A stretch of DNA of 64,000 bases from Streptomyces durmitorensis (GCF_023498005.1 NZ_CP097289.1:3100001-3164000); one strand, 5' to 3'. Shown: positions 40,528-52,798, numbered from the stretch's first letter. Program-made: numbers and translations. The notes: generated by a model not told the origin, from the sequence alone.

Positions 40528-42159
40528 TCAGCCCATGTGCGGGTAGCCGTACTCCGTCGGCGACACCAGCGTCTCCTTGATGGCACGGGTCAGCGTCCAC
40601 CGCTGCAGATTCTGCGGCGCACCCGCCTTGTCGTTCGTGCCCGAGGCACGACCGCCACCGAAGGGCTGCTGCCCGACCACGGCACCGGTCGACTTGTCGT
40701 TGATGTAGAAGTTGCCCGCGGCGTAGCGAAGCTTCTCCATCGTGTGGGCGGCGGCCGCGCGGTCACCCGCGATGACCGAACCCGTCAGGGCGTAGTCCGA
40801 AGCCGACTCCATCTGGGCCAGCATCTCGTCGTACTTGTCGTCCTCGTAGACGTGGATCGCCAGGAACGGACCGAAGTACTCGGTCGTGAAGACCTCGTTG
40901 GCCGGGTCCGAGCACTCGACGACGGTCGGACGGACGAAGTAGCCCACCGAGTCGTCGTACGTGCCGCCCGCGACGATCGTGCAGGTCGGGTCGGCCGCCG
41001 CACGGTCGATGGCCGCCTTGTTCTTGGCGAACGCACGCTCGTCGATGACGGCGCCGATGAAGTTCGACAGATCGGTGACGTCACCCATCTTGATGCCGTC
41101 GACCTCGGCCGCGAACTCCTCCTTGAAGCCGGAGTTCCAGATCGAGGCGGGGACGTACGCACGCGACGACGCGCTGCACTTCTGGCCCTGGAACTCGAAG
41201 GAGCCACGGGTCAGGGCCGTCTTGAGGACGGCGCGGTCGGCACTGGGGTGCGCGACGACGAAGTCCTTGCCGCCGGTCTCGCCGACCAGGCGCGGGTACG
41301 TGCGGTAGTTGGCGATGTTCTCGCCGACCGTCTTCCACAGGTGCTGGAAGGTCGGGGTCGAGCCGGTGAAGTGGATGCCCGCCAGGTCGCGGTGGGTCAG
41401 GGCCACCTCGGAGACGGCGATGCCGTCACCGGTCACCAGGTTGATGACGCCCTTGGGCAGGCCCGCCTCCTCCAGGAGCTGCATGAGCAGCACGGCGGCG
41501 TGCGTCTGCGTCGGGGACGGCTTCCACACGACCACGTTGCCCATGAGGGCCGGGGCGGTGGGGAGGTTACCGGCGATCGCGGTGAAGTTGAAGGGGGTGA
41601 TCGCGTAGACGAAGCCCTCGAGCGGGCGGTGGTCCAGGCGGTTCCAGACGCCGGTCGAGTTCGCCGGGGGCTGCTCGGCGAGCAGGTCACGGGCGTACTT
41701 GACGTTGAAGCGCCAGAAGTCGACGAGCTCACAGGGAGTGTCGATCTCGGCCTGCTGCGCGGTCTTCGACTGGCCGAGCATCGTGGACGCGGCGAGCGTC
41801 TCGCGCCACGTCGTGGAGAGCAGCTCGGCGGCGCGCAGGATGATCGCGGCGCGGTCGTCGAAGGACATCGCGCGCCACGCCGGGGCGGCGGCGAGGGCGG
41901 CGTCGATCGCGTCCTGGGCGTCCTGCGAGGTGGCGCCGCGGCCGTTGCCGATGACGGCCTGGTGGTTGTGCGGCTGCACGACCTTGAAGGGCTCGCCGCC
42001 ACCGAGGCGCTTGACGCCGCCGATGGTCATCGGCAGCTCGATGGGGTTCTCGGAGAGCTCCTTGAGCTTGGTCTCGAGGCGGGCACGCTCCGGGGAACCG
42101 GGGGCGTAGCCGTGCACCGGCTCGTTGACCGGCGCGGGGACCTGGGTCACAGCGTCCAT
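40528..42159 (-). CDS. pruA: 1-pyrroline-5-carboxylate dehydrogenase
   Basis: A 543-residue aldehyde dehydrogenase of the P5CDH type, completing proline breakdown to glutamate with NAD+. Diagnostic segments: FVYAITPFNFTAIAGNL, GDGIAVSEVALTHRDLAGIHFTGST shown in part, the general base Glu in VGETGGKDFVV (about 297) and the catalytic Cys in FEFQGQKCSASSRAY (about 330). AAGGAG lies before the ATG. It is 41 bp downstream of the proline dehydrogenase gene in one operon. Confidence 0.96.
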   Translation of the reverse strand: MDAVTQVPAPVNEPVHGYAPGSPERARLETKLKELSENPIELPMTIGGVKRLGGGEPFKVVQPHNHQAVIGNGRGATSQDAQDAIDAALAAAPAWRAMSFDDRAAIILRAAELLSTTWRETLAASTMLGQSKTAQQAEIDTPCELVDFWRFNVKYARDLLAEQPPANSTGVWNRLDHRPLEGFVYAITPFNFTAIAGNLPTAPALMGNVVVWKPSPTQTHAAVLLMQLLEEAGLPKGVINLVTGDGIAVSEVALTHRDLAGIHFTGSTPTFQHLWKTVGENIANYRTYPRLVGETGGKDFVVAHPSADRAVLKTALTRGSFEFQGQKCSASSRAYVPASIWNSGFKEEFAAEVDGIKMGDVTDLSNFIGAVIDERAFAKNKAAIDRAAADPTCTIVAGGTYDDSVGYFVRPTVVECSDPANEVFTTEYFGPFLAIHVYEDDKYDEMLAQMESASDYALTGSVIAGDRAAAAHTMEKLRYAAGNFYINDKSTGAVVGQQPFGGGRASGTNDKAGAPQNLQRWTLTRAIKETLVSPTEYGYPHMG

Positions 42160-42200
42160 GAGTTCCGTATCTCCTTAAGGGGGGTCGGGGGAAAGGGAGC

Positions 42201-43127
42201 TCAGCCCTTGGTGAGGATGGAGCGGGCGAAGAAGAGCAGGTTGGCCGGCTTCTCCGCGAGGCGGCGCATGAAGTATCCGTACCAGTCGGTGCCGTAGGCG
42301 GTGTAGACGCGCATCCGGTGGCCCTCGGCCGCGAGCCGCAGGTGCTCGTCGCTGCGGATGCCGTACAGCATCTGGAACTCGTACTCGTCCAGTTTGCGCC
42401 CGGCACGGCGCCCGAGCTCCTGTGCGATGGAGATCAGACGCGGGTCGTGGGACCCGATCATCGGGTACCCGGCGCCCTCCATGAGGATGCGCATGATCCG
42501 CACGTACGCCTTGTCGATCTCCGCCTTGTCCTGGTACGCGACCTCGGCGGGCTCCTTGTAGGCGCCCTTCACGATGCGTACGCGGCTGCCCGCGGCGGCC
42601 AGGCGGCGGGCGTCGTCCTCGGTGCGGAAGAGGTAGGACTGGATGACGCAGCCGGTCTGCGGGAAGTCCTTCCGCAGCTCCTCGTGGATGGCGAACATCG
42701 AGTCGAGGGTGGTGTGGTCCTCGGCGTCCAGGGTGACCGTGGTGCCGATCTGGGCGGCGGCGATGACCACCGGGCGGACGTTGGCGAGCGCCAGCTCGTG
42801 GCCGCCCTCCAGGGCCTGGCCGAAGCTGGAGAGCTTGACGGACATCTCGGCCTTGGTGCCGAGGCCGAGGTCCTTGAGGCGCTCGACGAGCTCCAGGTAG
42901 GCGTCGCGCGCGGCGGCGGCCTGCTCGGGCGTGGTGATGTCCTCGCCGACGACGTCGAGGGTGACCTCCAGGCCCTGGTCGACCGATTCCGTGATGATCG
43001 GGACCACCTGGTCCACCGTCTCACCGGCGATGAAGCGGTCGACGACCTGCTTGGTGCCCGGGGCCGCCGAGACGAAACGGCGCATCTGGTCGCTGCGCGA
43101 CGCGGCGAGGATCACGGGACCCAGCAC
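42201..43127 (-). CDS. putA: Proline dehydrogenase (monofunctional)
   Basis: A 308-residue FAD-dependent beta/alpha-barrel enzyme that oxidises proline to P5C. GTG 43127 was chosen for GGAGG upstream and the family start LGPVILAASRSDQMRR. Motifs: VKLSSFGQAL, LDAEDHTTLDSM, VRIVKGAYKEPAEVAYQDK, GSHDPRLI, EYEFQMLYGIR, and the C-terminal RVYTAYGTDWYGYFMRRLAE with the paired Arg that bind the proline carboxylate. Streptomyces use separate PutA and P5CDH rather than the bifunctional form. Confidence 0.96.
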   Translation of the reverse strand: MLGPVILAASRSDQMRRFVSAAPGTKQVVDRFIAGETVDQVVPIITESVDQGLEVTLDVVGEDITTPEQAAAARDAYLELVERLKDLGLGTKAEMSVKLSSFGQALEGGHELALANVRPVVIAAAQIGTTVTLDAEDHTTLDSMFAIHEELRKDFPQTGCVIQSYLFRTEDDARRLAAAGSRVRIVKGAYKEPAEVAYQDKAEIDKAYVRIMRILMEGAGYPMIGSHDPRLISIAQELGRRAGRKLDEYEFQMLYGIRSDEHLRLAAEGHRMRVYTAYGTDWYGYFMRRLAEKPANLLFFARSILTKG

Positions 43128-43306
43128 GGGCACCTCCACGGAGAGTAGAACGGGGCCGTACCTGGATATGCGTAACGAGCCGGTACGGCACGGAGAACCA
43201 CCGTGAAACTTAAGGATCCCTCCGATCCTGGGCCATCGACAGCTGTCACGCATCCGTGCCCTGGATCTCAGACATCTGTCTGAAGGTGGGGGCGAAGTAC
43301 GTCAGA

Positions 43307-44476
43307 ATGGACAGTGTGAAAGGCGATTACCAGGAACTGGTCGACGAGATCTCAGCCCTGCTCGGCGCCCCCGCGACGCTGGAGAACCGCGATTTCGAGC
43401 TGATCGCCTTCGGCGCGCACGACAGCGGCGGCGACACGGACTTCGACGCGACGGCTCTCGACCCGGTGCGCACCCGCTCGATCCTCACGCGCCGCTCGAC
43501 GGCCGGGGTCCGCACCTGGTTCGAGAGCTTCGGCATCACCCGCGCGACGGCCCCGATCCGCATCCCGCCCACCCCGGAGGCGGGCGTCCACCGCGGGCGG
43601 ATCTGCCTTCCCGTACGGCATCGGGGGTTCGCCCTGGGATACGTATGGCTGCTCGACGACGATCCGGGGCCCACGGACGCCCAGCTGACCGCCGCCATGG
43701 AGGTCGCCACGCGGATCGGCGCGCTGCTCGCCGACGAGGCGCAGGCGGGCGCCGATCTGACCCGGGAGTTCCGGGCCGTCCTGACCGCCGAGCGCGGCTG
43801 GCAGCGGGACATGGCGGTGGCCGATCTGCGCACGGCCCTCGGCCCGCGCGGCGAAGGCCTGCACGCGGTGGTGTGCGTGGCCCCCTGGCCCTCCGCCGAC
43901 CCGGACGACGCACCGTCCGTCCGTACGGTGCAGGGGGCCACCGCCCTGTGCACCGTGCCCTGGGGCACGGCCGGCCAGAGCCTCGCCGTCCTGGTCAGGC
44001 TGCGTTCGGCGGACGTGCTCACCCCCGCGGTCTCGGCGGCCACGCGGCTCCTGGAGGCGGCGAAGGGCGCGTCGGCGGGAATCGCGAGCGCCCGGCACGG
44101 CCTGGAGGAGCTGGGCGCCGCCTGGTGGGAGGCGTCGACGGCGGCCCGCGCGGCCCGCGCCGAACCCCGCTTCGCCCCGGTGGCCCAGTGGTCGGACGTG
44201 GGCCCCTACCGCCTGCTCACGTCCCTGCCCGCCGAGGCCGCCCAGGACCCGGTGGCCCGCGCGCTCCTCTCCCCCGCCCACCGCGAACTGGCCCGCACGG
44301 CCGAGGTTTTCCTCGACTGTGCGGGCCAAGCGGGCCGCACGGCTGCGGAGTTGGGCATCCACCGCCAGACGCTCTACTACCGCCTCTCGCGCGTGGAGCA
44401 GCTCACGGGCCTCGACCTGGACGACGGCGAGGACCGGCTGCTGCTGCACATGGTCCTGAAAGCGTCACGACTGTAA
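43307..44476 (+). CDS. putR: PucR family transcriptional regulator of proline catabolism
   Basis: A 389-residue protein with a GAF-like sensory N-terminal half and a PucR C-terminal helix-turn-helix ([20 protein letters not shown]). It is divergent from putA. From memory, the S. coelicolor homologue at this position activates the putA/pruA operon in response to proline; the symbol rests on that. No convincing ribosome site precedes ATG 43307; GTG 43316 is an equal candidate start ([10 protein letters not shown]). Confidence 0.85.
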   Translation: MDSVKGDYQELVDEISALLGAPATLENRDFELIAFGAHDSGGDTDFDATALDPVRTRSILTRRSTAGVRTWFESFGITRATAPIRIPPTPEAGVHRGRICLPVRHRGFALGYVWLLDDDPGPTDAQLTAAMEVATRIGALLADEAQAGADLTREFRAVLTAERGWQRDMAVADLRTALGPRGEGLHAVVCVAPWPSADPDDAPSVRTVQGATALCTVPWGTAGQSLAVLVRLRSADVLTPAVSAATRLLEAAKGASAGIASARHGLEELGAAWWEASTAARAARAEPRFAPVAQWSDVGPYRLLTSLPAEAAQDPVARALLSPAHRELARTAEVFLDCAGQAGRTAAELGIHRQTLYYRLSRVEQLTGLDLDDGEDRLLLHMVLKASRL

Positions 44477-44593
44477 GGGCACGGCTACAGGCGGACGTTG
44501 ACGTGACCATGGCCCGGTAGCGTCTCCCCTTGATCACGCACGTTGATCACACACGTCGATCGCAGACACTCCACAGGGGAGACCGAACACCCG

Positions 44594-44962
44594 ATGAAAT
44601 TCAAGTTGTTGGGACCCGCCGTCGCCGCCGCAGCCCTCGTCGGCACCACCCTCACCGGCGGCATCGCCGTGGCGCAGACGCCCTCCGCACCGCTCGCTGC
44701 CGCCGCGGCACCCAGCTGCCTCAACGGCCTCACGAACGTCCCCGCCAAGGAGACCGTGAAGGTACGCAAGACCGCGAAGCTGAACGGCACCGCCGTCGGC
44801 CAGTGGAACAAGGGCAAGAAGGGCTTCGTCTGCAACGACGGAAAGTCGATCAAGGGCGACAAGTACACGCTCTGCGGCAAGACGAGCACCGAGTGGCTCT
44901 ACGGCATCACGAACGACACGAACGTGAAGGGCTACGTCCCCAGGGCCTGCATCAAGTGGTAG
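44594..44962 (+). CDS. Small secreted SH3-like protein
   Basis: A 122-residue protein with a Sec signal peptide (residues 1-27, VAAAALVGTTLTGGIAVAQ). The mature part resembles a bacterial SH3-type fold (VKVRKTAKLNGTAVGQWNKG and VKGYVPRACIKW). It has four Cys, likely two disulphides. Such small secreted proteins are common in Streptomyces and may bind cell wall or inhibit enzymes. GGGGAG lies 12 bp upstream of the ATG. It is followed by a strong terminator. Confidence 0.85.
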   Translation: MKFKLLGPAVAAAALVGTTLTGGIAVAQTPSAPLAAAAAPSCLNGLTNVPAKETVKVRKTAKLNGTAVGQWNKGKKGFVCNDGKSIKGDKYTLCGKTSTEWLYGITNDTNVKGYVPRACIKW

Positions 44963-44990
44963 CAACGGCCCCTGCCGAAGCATGACCCCG

Positions 44991-45027
44991 CGGTGGTGCG
45001 GGCGGCGCGATGCCGCCCGCACCACCG
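44991..45027. terminator. Perfect 16-bp hairpin terminator
   Basis: 44991-45006 pairs with 45012-45027 around a 5-nt loop. It lies between the SH3 protein gene and the convergent TetR gene. Confidence 0.85.
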
Positions 45028-45032
45028 GCGTT

Positions 45033-45617
45033 TCAGTCCCCCGACACCCGCTCCATCACACGCCGCAGCCCCTCGGTCAGCTGCTCGGCGCCGGTCGCCG
45101 ACTCCTCGTCGAACAGCCACTGCACCATCAGGCCGTTGAGCAGCGTCGTGTAGAAGCGCCCCTCGGTCTCCACAACGTCCTCGGACAGGTCGGCCTCCGG
45201 GATGCCGGTGAACATCGCGGCGAGCCCGCGCCGCCCCTCCACCTGTGCCTTGGCCAGCAGTTCGCGGATCTCCGCGAGCCGCTCCCCCTGCGTGACGACT
45301 TCCAGGCTCAGCATCCAGATCGCCCGCGACTCGGGGATCGAGCGGATGACGTTCGCCCACGTCTCCTGGAACCGCTCGATGCCGCTGCCCTCCGCGCCTC
45401 GCGCCGCGCCGACCGCTCCCTCGAAGCCCTCGCCCATGGGCTCGATGAGCGCGACGTACGCCTCGACGAGCAGTGCGTCCTTCGAGCCGTAGTGGTAGCC
45501 GATGGACGCGAGATTGGTCCCGGACTCCTTCACGATGTCGCGCGCGGTCGTCCGCACGAAGCCCTTCTCCAGCAGGCAGCGCTTGGCGCCTTCGAGCAGA
45601 TCCTCACGGTGTCCCAT
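45033..45617 (-). CDS. TetR family regulator
   Basis: A 194-residue TetR repressor. The DNA-binding region is FVRTTARDIVKESGTNLASI with the following GYHYGSKDALLVEAY. It has a standard ligand-binding C-terminal domain. It is divergent from an MFS efflux gene, the classical arrangement of a drug-responsive repressor and its pump. The probable operator lies at 45677-45692. Confidence 0.93.
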   Translation of the reverse strand: MGHREDLLEGAKRCLLEKGFVRTTARDIVKESGTNLASIGYHYGSKDALLVEAYVALIEPMGEGFEGAVGAARGAEGSGIERFQETWANVIRSIPESRAIWMLSLEVVTQGERLAEIRELLAKAQVEGRRGLAAMFTGIPEADLSEDVVETEGRFYTTLLNGLMVQWLFDEESATGAEQLTEGLRRVMERVSGD

Positions 45618-45676
45618 GCGGGCAGCCTACTCCCGATCCATACGACCGTCCCAGACCAGCGTTTTATACAGCCGTA

Positions 45677-45692
45677 CTAGACAACTGTTTAG
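45677..45692. promoter_or_regulatory. Candidate TetR operator
   Basis: CTAGACAACTGTTTAG, an imperfect 16-bp dyad (6 of 8 arm positions match), lies 22 bp before the MFS start and 60 bp before the tetR start. Confidence 0.5.
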
Positions 45693-45713
45693 GACGTCCG
45701 TACAGTCCTCGCC

Positions 45714-47270
45714 ATGACGAACTCGACGTACGACCAAGCGAATTCGGCGGTCCCGGAGCGCGCAGGCCGCAAGGAGTGGACCGCTCTCGCCGTCCTGATG
45801 CTGCCGCTGCTCCTGGTCTCGATGGACGTCTCGGTCCTCTACTTCGCGGTCCCCGCGATCAGCGCCGACCTGGAGCCGAGCGGCACCCAGCAGCTGTGGA
45901 TCTTCGACATCTACGCGTTCGTGCTCGCGGGACTCCTGATGACGATGGGCTCGCTCGGCGACCGCATCGGCCGCCGCAAGCTGCTCCTGTTCGGTGCCGC
46001 CGCCTTCGGCGCGGCCTCCCTGACCGCCGCCTACGCAAACAGCGCCGAGCTGCTCATCGCGGCCCGCGCGGTCCTCGGCATCGGCGGCGCGACCCTTATG
46101 CCGTCCACGATGGCCCTCGTCCGCACGATGTTCCGCGACGCCGGACAGCGCGCGAAGGCGATCGGCATCTGGTCGGGCGTGATGGTCGCCGGCATCGCGC
46201 TCGGCTCGGTGATGAGCGGCGTCCTCGTCGAGCACTTCTGGTGGGGCTCGGTCTTCCTGGTCAACCTGCCCGCGATGGCGCTGCTCCTGGTCCTGGCCCC
46301 GGTCCTCATCCCGGAGTTCAAGGACCCGAAGCCGGGCCGCTTCGACCTGCTCAGCGTGCCGCTGTCCATGGCCGCCGTACTGCCCGTCGTCTACGGCATC
46401 AAGGAGATCGCCGCCGAGGGCCTCGAACCCGCGTACGTCGCTTCGCTCGCCGTCGGACTCGTCTTCGCCGCACTCTTCGTCCACCGCCAGCGCACCACGG
46501 AGTCCCCGCTGATCTCCCCCGCGCTGTTCCGCGGCCGCGGCTTCGCCCCCGCCGTCCTCCTGAACCTCGTCTGCTCGCTGGCGATGATGGGTTCGGCCTA
46601 CTTCACCACCCAGTACCTCCAGTCCGTCCTCGGCAAGAGCGCCATGGAGGCCGCGCTGTGGGCGCTGCTCCCCTCGGTCCCGATCGGCTTCGCCGCCCCG
46701 GTCGCCACGGCCCTGGTGCAGCGGGGCGTGAACCGCGCCTACGTCGTCTCGTCCGGCTTCGCCGTCTCGGCGTGCGGATACGGCCTGATGACCCTGACCG
46801 GCACGGACTCGATGTGGACGGCCCTCACCGCCGCCGCGCTCCTCGCCTGCGGTGCCGTGATCGTCGGCTCGCAGCTCACCGACCTGGCCCTCGGCTCGGC
46901 CCCGACGGAGAAGGCGGGCTCCGCCTCATCGCTCCTGGAGACGGGCCAGGAGTTCGGCGGCGCGCTCGGCATGGCGCTCCTCGGCTCCATCGGCAACGCG
47001 GTCTACCGGAGCGAGATCCCGGACACCGCCCCTGCCGAGGCCCACGAGACGCTCGGCGGCGCCCTCGCGGTGGCACAGCACCTGCCGGACAGGGCGGCCT
47101 CCGCGCTGGTCGACGCGGCCCGGGAGGCGTTCACCAGCGGCATGCACCTCGCCGCGCTCGCCGGGGCGGTCCTGCTGCTGATCGCGGCGGCCTCGGCGGC
47201 GGTGACGCTGCGCAGGATCACGCCGGCGGAGCCCGAGCCGTCCACGGAGCCGGAGAAGGCCTTGGTCTGA
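45714..47270 (+). CDS. MFS multidrug efflux transporter, DHA2 (14-helix) family
   Basis: A 518-residue membrane protein with 14 predicted helices. Motif A is GSLGDRIGRRKLLLFG; motif C region is VMVAGIALGSVMSG. The helix-1 acid is in LLLVSMDVSVLYFAVPAI, as in QacA/SmvA-type pumps. It should export cationic or amphipathic toxins with protons. It is divergent from its likely TetR repressor and ends in a shared hairpin with serA. Confidence 0.93.
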   Translation: MTNSTYDQANSAVPERAGRKEWTALAVLMLPLLLVSMDVSVLYFAVPAISADLEPSGTQQLWIFDIYAFVLAGLLMTMGSLGDRIGRRKLLLFGAAAFGAASLTAAYANSAELLIAARAVLGIGGATLMPSTMALVRTMFRDAGQRAKAIGIWSGVMVAGIALGSVMSGVLVEHFWWGSVFLVNLPAMALLLVLAPVLIPEFKDPKPGRFDLLSVPLSMAAVLPVVYGIKEIAAEGLEPAYVASLAVGLVFAALFVHRQRTTESPLISPALFRGRGFAPAVLLNLVCSLAMMGSAYFTTQYLQSVLGKSAMEAALWALLPSVPIGFAAPVATALVQRGVNRAYVVSSGFAVSACGYGLMTLTGTDSMWTALTAAALLACGAVIVGSQLTDLALGSAPTEKAGSASSLLETGQEFGGALGMALLGSIGNAVYRSEIPDTAPAEAHETLGGALAVAQHLPDRAASALVDAAREAFTSGMHLAALAGAVLLLIAAASAAVTLRRITPAEPEPSTEPEKALV

Positions 47271-47287
47271 GAGGCCGCGGAAAACAA

Positions 47288-47325
47288 ACGCCGGACGGGC
47301 TGGAATCATCCAGCCCGTCCGGCGT
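47288..47325. terminator. Bidirectional terminator within a common Streptomyces repeat
   Basis: A perfect 17-bp stem (47288-47304 with 47309-47325) around loop ATCA. The following sequence (to about 47352) is the same CGAGGACGAACTCGGCGCAG element found twice inside the plsC 5' region. Confidence 0.85.
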
Positions 47326-47380
47326 TCGAGGACGAACTCGGCGCAGCCGGTGATGAACCGGCAGCCGAAGCCGCGGGGTA

Positions 47381-48985
47381 CTAGTCGGTCAGATTCACCG
47401 CGCGAGCGGACTCCGCACCGATCTCCTCGGCCAGCTCGTTGAGGACCGGCTGCGGCACCGTGTCGTCCACGGTGAGAACGGCGAGCGCCTCGCCGCCCAC
47501 GTCGGCGCGGGCGACCTGCATGCCGCCGATGTTGATGCCCGCCTCGCCGAGGACACGGCCGACGGTGCCGACGACACCGGGGCGGTCCGCGTACCGCAGG
47601 ACGACCATGTGCTCGGCGAGCGCCAGGTCCACGTCGTACGCGCCGATGGCGACGATCTTCTGCAGGTGCTTGGGTCCGGCCAGCGTGCCGGAGACCGAGA
47701 TCTCCTCGCCGCCGGTCAGCGTGCCGCGCACCGTCACGACGTTGCGGTGGTCCGGGGACTCCGAGCTCGTGGTGAGGCGGACCTCGACGCCGCGCTCCTG
47801 CGCGAACAGAGGCGCGTTCACGTAACTCACGGTCTCGTCGACGACGTCCTCGAACACGCCCTTGAGCGCGGAGAGTTCGAGCACCTTCACGTCGTGCTGG
47901 GTGATCTCGCCGTACACCTCGACGTCGAGCCGGGCCGCGACCTCGCCCGCGAGCGCGGTGAAGATCCGGCCGAGCTTCTCGGCGAGCGGCAGACCGGGGC
48001 GCACGTCCTCGGCGATGACGCCGCCCTGGACGTTCACCGCGTCCGGCACGAGCTCACCGGCGAGCGCGAGGCGGACGGACTTGGCCACGGAGACGCCGGC
48101 CTTCTCCTGCGCCTCGTCCGTCGACGCACCGAGGTGCGGCGTGCAGACGACCTGGTCGAACTGGAAGAGCGGGGAGTCCGTGCAGGGCTCCTTCGCGTAC
48201 ACGTCCAGACCGGCGCCCGCGACGCGGCCCTCCTTCAACGCGGAGTACAGCGCCTCCTCGTCGACGATCCCGCCGCGCGCGGCGTTCACGATGCGGACGG
48301 CCGGCTTGACCTTGTGCAGGGCCTCGTCGCCGATCAGACCGACCGTCTCGGGGGTCTTGGGCAGGTGCACGGTGATGAAGTCGGAGACCTCGAGCAGCTC
48401 GTCGAGCGTGAGGACCTTGACGCCCATCTGCGCGGCACGCGCGGGCTGCACGTACGGGTCGTACGCGACGACCTTCATGCCGAAGGCGCTCATACGCTGT
48501 GCGACGAGCGCGCCGATACGGCCGAGGCCCACGACACCGAGGGTCTTCTCGGCCAGCTCGACGCCCGTGTACTTGGAGCGCTTCCACTCGCCGGCCTTCA
48601 GGGCCTGGCTGCCCTGGGGGATGTTGCGCGCGGTGGCGATGAGCAGACCACAGGCGAGCTCGGCTGCGGTGACGATGTTCGACGTGGGTGCGTTCACCAC
48701 CATCACGCCGGCCTTCGTGGCGGCGGACACGTCCACGTTGTCCAGGCCCACGCCCGCGCGGGCGACGACCTTCAGCTTCTTGGCGGCCGCGATGGCCTCG
48801 GCGTCGACCTTGGTCGCGGAGCGGACCAGAATCGCGTCGACGTCGGCGATGGCGGGCAGCAGCTCGGCGCGGTCCGCGCCGTTGCACTGACGGATCTCGA
48901 AGTCCGGGCCCAAGGCGTCGACAGTGGCGGGCGACAGCTCTTCAGCGATGAGTACGACCGGTTTGCCGTTGGCAGCAGTGCTCAC
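47381..48985 (-). CDS. serA: D-3-phosphoglycerate dehydrogenase
   Basis: A 534-residue long-type PGDH, first step of serine synthesis. The NAD site is TLGVVGLGRIGALVAQR. Catalytic Arg is in VNAARGGIVDEEAL, Glu in DVYAKEPCTDS and His in VCTPHLGASTDEAQEK. The C-terminal intervening domain and ACT domain (MVVLRYADRPGVVGTVG) suggest serine feedback. GTG 48985 has GAGGA upstream. It follows ilvC at a distance of about 295 bp on the same strand with a terminator between. Confidence 0.96.
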   Translation of the reverse strand: MSTAANGKPVVLIAEELSPATVDALGPDFEIRQCNGADRAELLPAIADVDAILVRSATKVDAEAIAAAKKLKVVARAGVGLDNVDVSAATKAGVMVVNAPTSNIVTAAELACGLLIATARNIPQGSQALKAGEWKRSKYTGVELAEKTLGVVGLGRIGALVAQRMSAFGMKVVAYDPYVQPARAAQMGVKVLTLDELLEVSDFITVHLPKTPETVGLIGDEALHKVKPAVRIVNAARGGIVDEEALYSALKEGRVAGAGLDVYAKEPCTDSPLFQFDQVVCTPHLGASTDEAQEKAGVSVAKSVRLALAGELVPDAVNVQGGVIAEDVRPGLPLAEKLGRIFTALAGEVAARLDVEVYGEITQHDVKVLELSALKGVFEDVVDETVSYVNAPLFAQERGVEVRLTTSSESPDHRNVVTVRGTLTGGEEISVSGTLAGPKHLQKIVAIGAYDVDLALAEHMVVLRYADRPGVVGTVGRVLGEAGINIGGMQVARADVGGEALAVLTVDDTVPQPVLNELAEEIGAESARAVNLTD

Positions 48986-49187
48986 GTGAGTCCTCACAAG
49001 TCCAATGCGGACGGCCGTCCCGACGGCCGCATGCGGTGGAGGGTGCTAGCCGCGTGGAAGACGCACGACGCTGTGGGCCTGACGCGTTTGTTGAAAGCAG
49101 TGTAGTGGCGCGACGGAGGCCGTCTTACGCCTCCGCGGAAGGATCACTCGTCCGTGGCTGGACCGAGTGGACAACTGCGGAATCCGC

Positions 49188-49224
49188 ACGCCGGAGGGGC
49201 TGAATTATTCAGCCCCTCCGGCGT
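49188..49224 (-). terminator. Terminator of ilvC
   Basis: A perfect 16-bp stem (49188-49203 with 49209-49224) with loop ATTAT. It lies about 55 bp after the ilvC stop codon. Confidence 0.85.
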
Positions 49225-49279
49225 TTGAGGAGCGGGGTCCGGGGCGGAGCCCCGAGGCGGTGCCCCGGACCCGGGGGCA

Positions 49280-50915
<1,636 letters not shown>

Positions 50916-50944
50916 GACTCGTGGTCTCTCTTTCGCTCTCGGTC

Positions 50945-52798
50945 TCAGTCGTCTTCGTTGTCGCCGAAGTCGGGGCGGACCCCGCGGGCGGCCATGACCT
51001 CGTCGTTCGAGGTGCCGGCCGCGACCATCGGCCAGACCTGGGCGTCCTCGTGGACGATGAAGTCGACCACGACGGGGCGGTCGTTGATGGAGTTGGCCTC
51101 GGCGATGACCTTGTCGAGGTCCTCGGGGCGCTCGCAGCGCAGCGCCACGCAGCCCATGGCCTCCGACAGCTTCACGAAGTCCGGGACGCGGGTGCCCTTG
51201 TTGGGGCCGATGTCCTCGGGACCGCTGTGCAGCACGGTGTTGGAGTAACGCTGGTTGTAGAACAGCGTCTGCCACTGGCGGACCATGCCGAGGGCGCCGT
51301 TGTTGATGATGGCGACCTTGATCGGGATGTTGTTCAGGGCGCAGGTGGTCAGTTCCTGATTGGTCATCTGGAAGCAGCCGTCGCCGTCGATCGCCCAGAC
51401 CGTGCGGTCGGGCTGTCCGGCCTTGGCGCCCATCGCGGCCGGGACCGCGTACCCCATCGTTCCGGCGCCGCCGGAGTTGAGCCAGGTGGCGGGCTGCTCG
51501 TAGTCGATGAAGTGAGCGGCCCACATCTGGTGCTGGCCGACGCCGGCCGCGAAGATCGTGCCTTCGGGGGCCAGCTTGCCGACGCGCTCGATGACCTGCT
51601 GCGGGGAGAGCGAGCCGTCGTCGGGCTGGTCGTAGCCCAGCGGGTAGGTGTCGCGCCATCGGCTGAGGTCGTTCCACCAGGCGGTGTAGTCGCCCTTCTG
51701 ACCAGCCGTGTGCTCGGCCTGGACGGCCTGGATCAGGTCGGCGATGACCTCGCGGGCGTCACCGACGATCGGCACGTCGGCGGCGCGGTTCTTGCCGATC
51801 TCGGCCGGGTCGATGTCGGCGTGGACGATCTTCGCGAAGGGCGCGAAGCTGTCCAGCTTGCCGGTGACGCGGTCGTCGAAGCGGGCTCCGAGGGCGACGA
51901 TCAGGTCGGCCTTCTGCAGCGCGGTGACGGCGGTGACCGCTCCGTGCATGCCCGGCATTCCCACGTGCAGCTCGTGGCTGTCGGGGAATGCGCCGAGCGC
52001 CATCAGTGTGGTGGTGACGGGCGCTCCGGTGAGTTCTGCGAGGACCTTGAGCTCGGCGGTGGCGTGGGCCTTGATGACGCCGCCACCGACGTAGAGGACG
52101 GGCCGCTTGGCGCCGGTGATCAGCTTGGCGGCCTCGCGGATCTGCTTGGCGTGCGGCTTGGTCACCGGCCGGTAGCCGGGCAGGTCCTGGGTGGGCGGCC
52201 ACTGGAAGGTGGTCTGCGCCTGGAGGGCGTCCTTGGCGATGTCGACCAGGACAGGGCCCGGACGGCCCGTGGAGGCGATGTGGAAGGCCTCCGCGATCGT
52301 CGCCGGGATGTCCTCGGCCTTGGTGACCAGGAAGTTGTGCTTGGTGATCGGCATCGTGATGCCGACGATGTCCGCCTCCTGGAAGGCGTCCGTACCGATC
52401 GCCTTGGAGGCCACCTGGCCGGTGATCGCGACCATGGGCACGGAGTCCATGTGGGCGTCGGCGATCGGCGTGACGAGGTTGGTGGCACCGGGGCCGCTCG
52501 TCGCCATGCACACCCCGACCTTGCCGGTGGCCTGCGCGTATCCGGTGGCGGCGTGTCCTGCGCCCTGCTCGTGACGGACCAGGATGTGACGGACGCGAGT
52601 GGAGTCCATCATCGGGTCGTACGCGGGAAGGATGGCACCGCCGGGGATGCCGAATACCGTGTCGGCCCCGACTTCCTCGAGAGAACGAATGAGGGACTTC
52701 GCACCCGTGACGTGCTCGACGGGGGCGGACTGCTGTCCTGAGGATCGGGGCCGCGGCTGCGGATGGTGGGCCCCGGTGGCCTGCTCGGTCATCGGCAT
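50945..52798 (-). CDS. ilvB: Acetolactate synthase large subunit
   Basis: A 617-residue ThDP enzyme. It forms acetolactate (valine, leucine) or acetohydroxybutyrate (isoleucine). Catalytic Glu lies in [20 protein letters not shown]; the FAD site is in PVLYVGGGV and [15 protein letters not shown]; the ThDP-Mg motif is [13 protein letters not shown] with [15 protein letters not shown] 52798 was chosen; ATG 52792 is an alternative. It heads the ilvBNC operon behind a transcription attenuator. Confidence 0.96.
   Translation of the reverse strand: MPMTEQATGAHHPQPRPRSSGQQSAPVEHVTGAKSLIRSLEEVGADTVFGIPGGAILPAYDPMMDSTRVRHILVRHEQGAGHAATGYAQATGKVGVCMATSGPGATNLVTPIADAHMDSVPMVAITGQVASKAIGTDAFQEADIVGITMPITKHNFLVTKAEDIPATIAEAFHIASTGRPGPVLVDIAKDALQAQTTFQWPPTQDLPGYRPVTKPHAKQIREAAKLITGAKRPVLYVGGGVIKAHATAELKVLAELTGAPVTTTLMALGAFPDSHELHVGMPGMHGAVTAVTALQKADLIVALGARFDDRVTGKLDSFAPFAKIVHADIDPAEIGKNRAADVPIVGDAREVIADLIQAVQAEHTAGQKGDYTAWWNDLSRWRDTYPLGYDQPDDGSLSPQQVIERVGKLAPEGTIFAAGVGQHQMWAAHFIDYEQPATWLNSGGAGTMGYAVPAAMGAKAGQPDRTVWAIDGDGCFQMTNQELTTCALNNIPIKVAIINNGALGMVRQWQTLFYNQRYSNTVLHSGPEDIGPNKGTRVPDFVKLSEAMGCVALRCERPEDLDKVIAEANSINDRPVVVDFIVHEDAQVWPMVAAGTSNDEVMAARGVRPDFGDNEDD

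Noticed and set aside
50921..52741. A 606-codon plus frame opposite ilvB
   Set aside because: It mirrors ilvB codons and has no protein features of its own.
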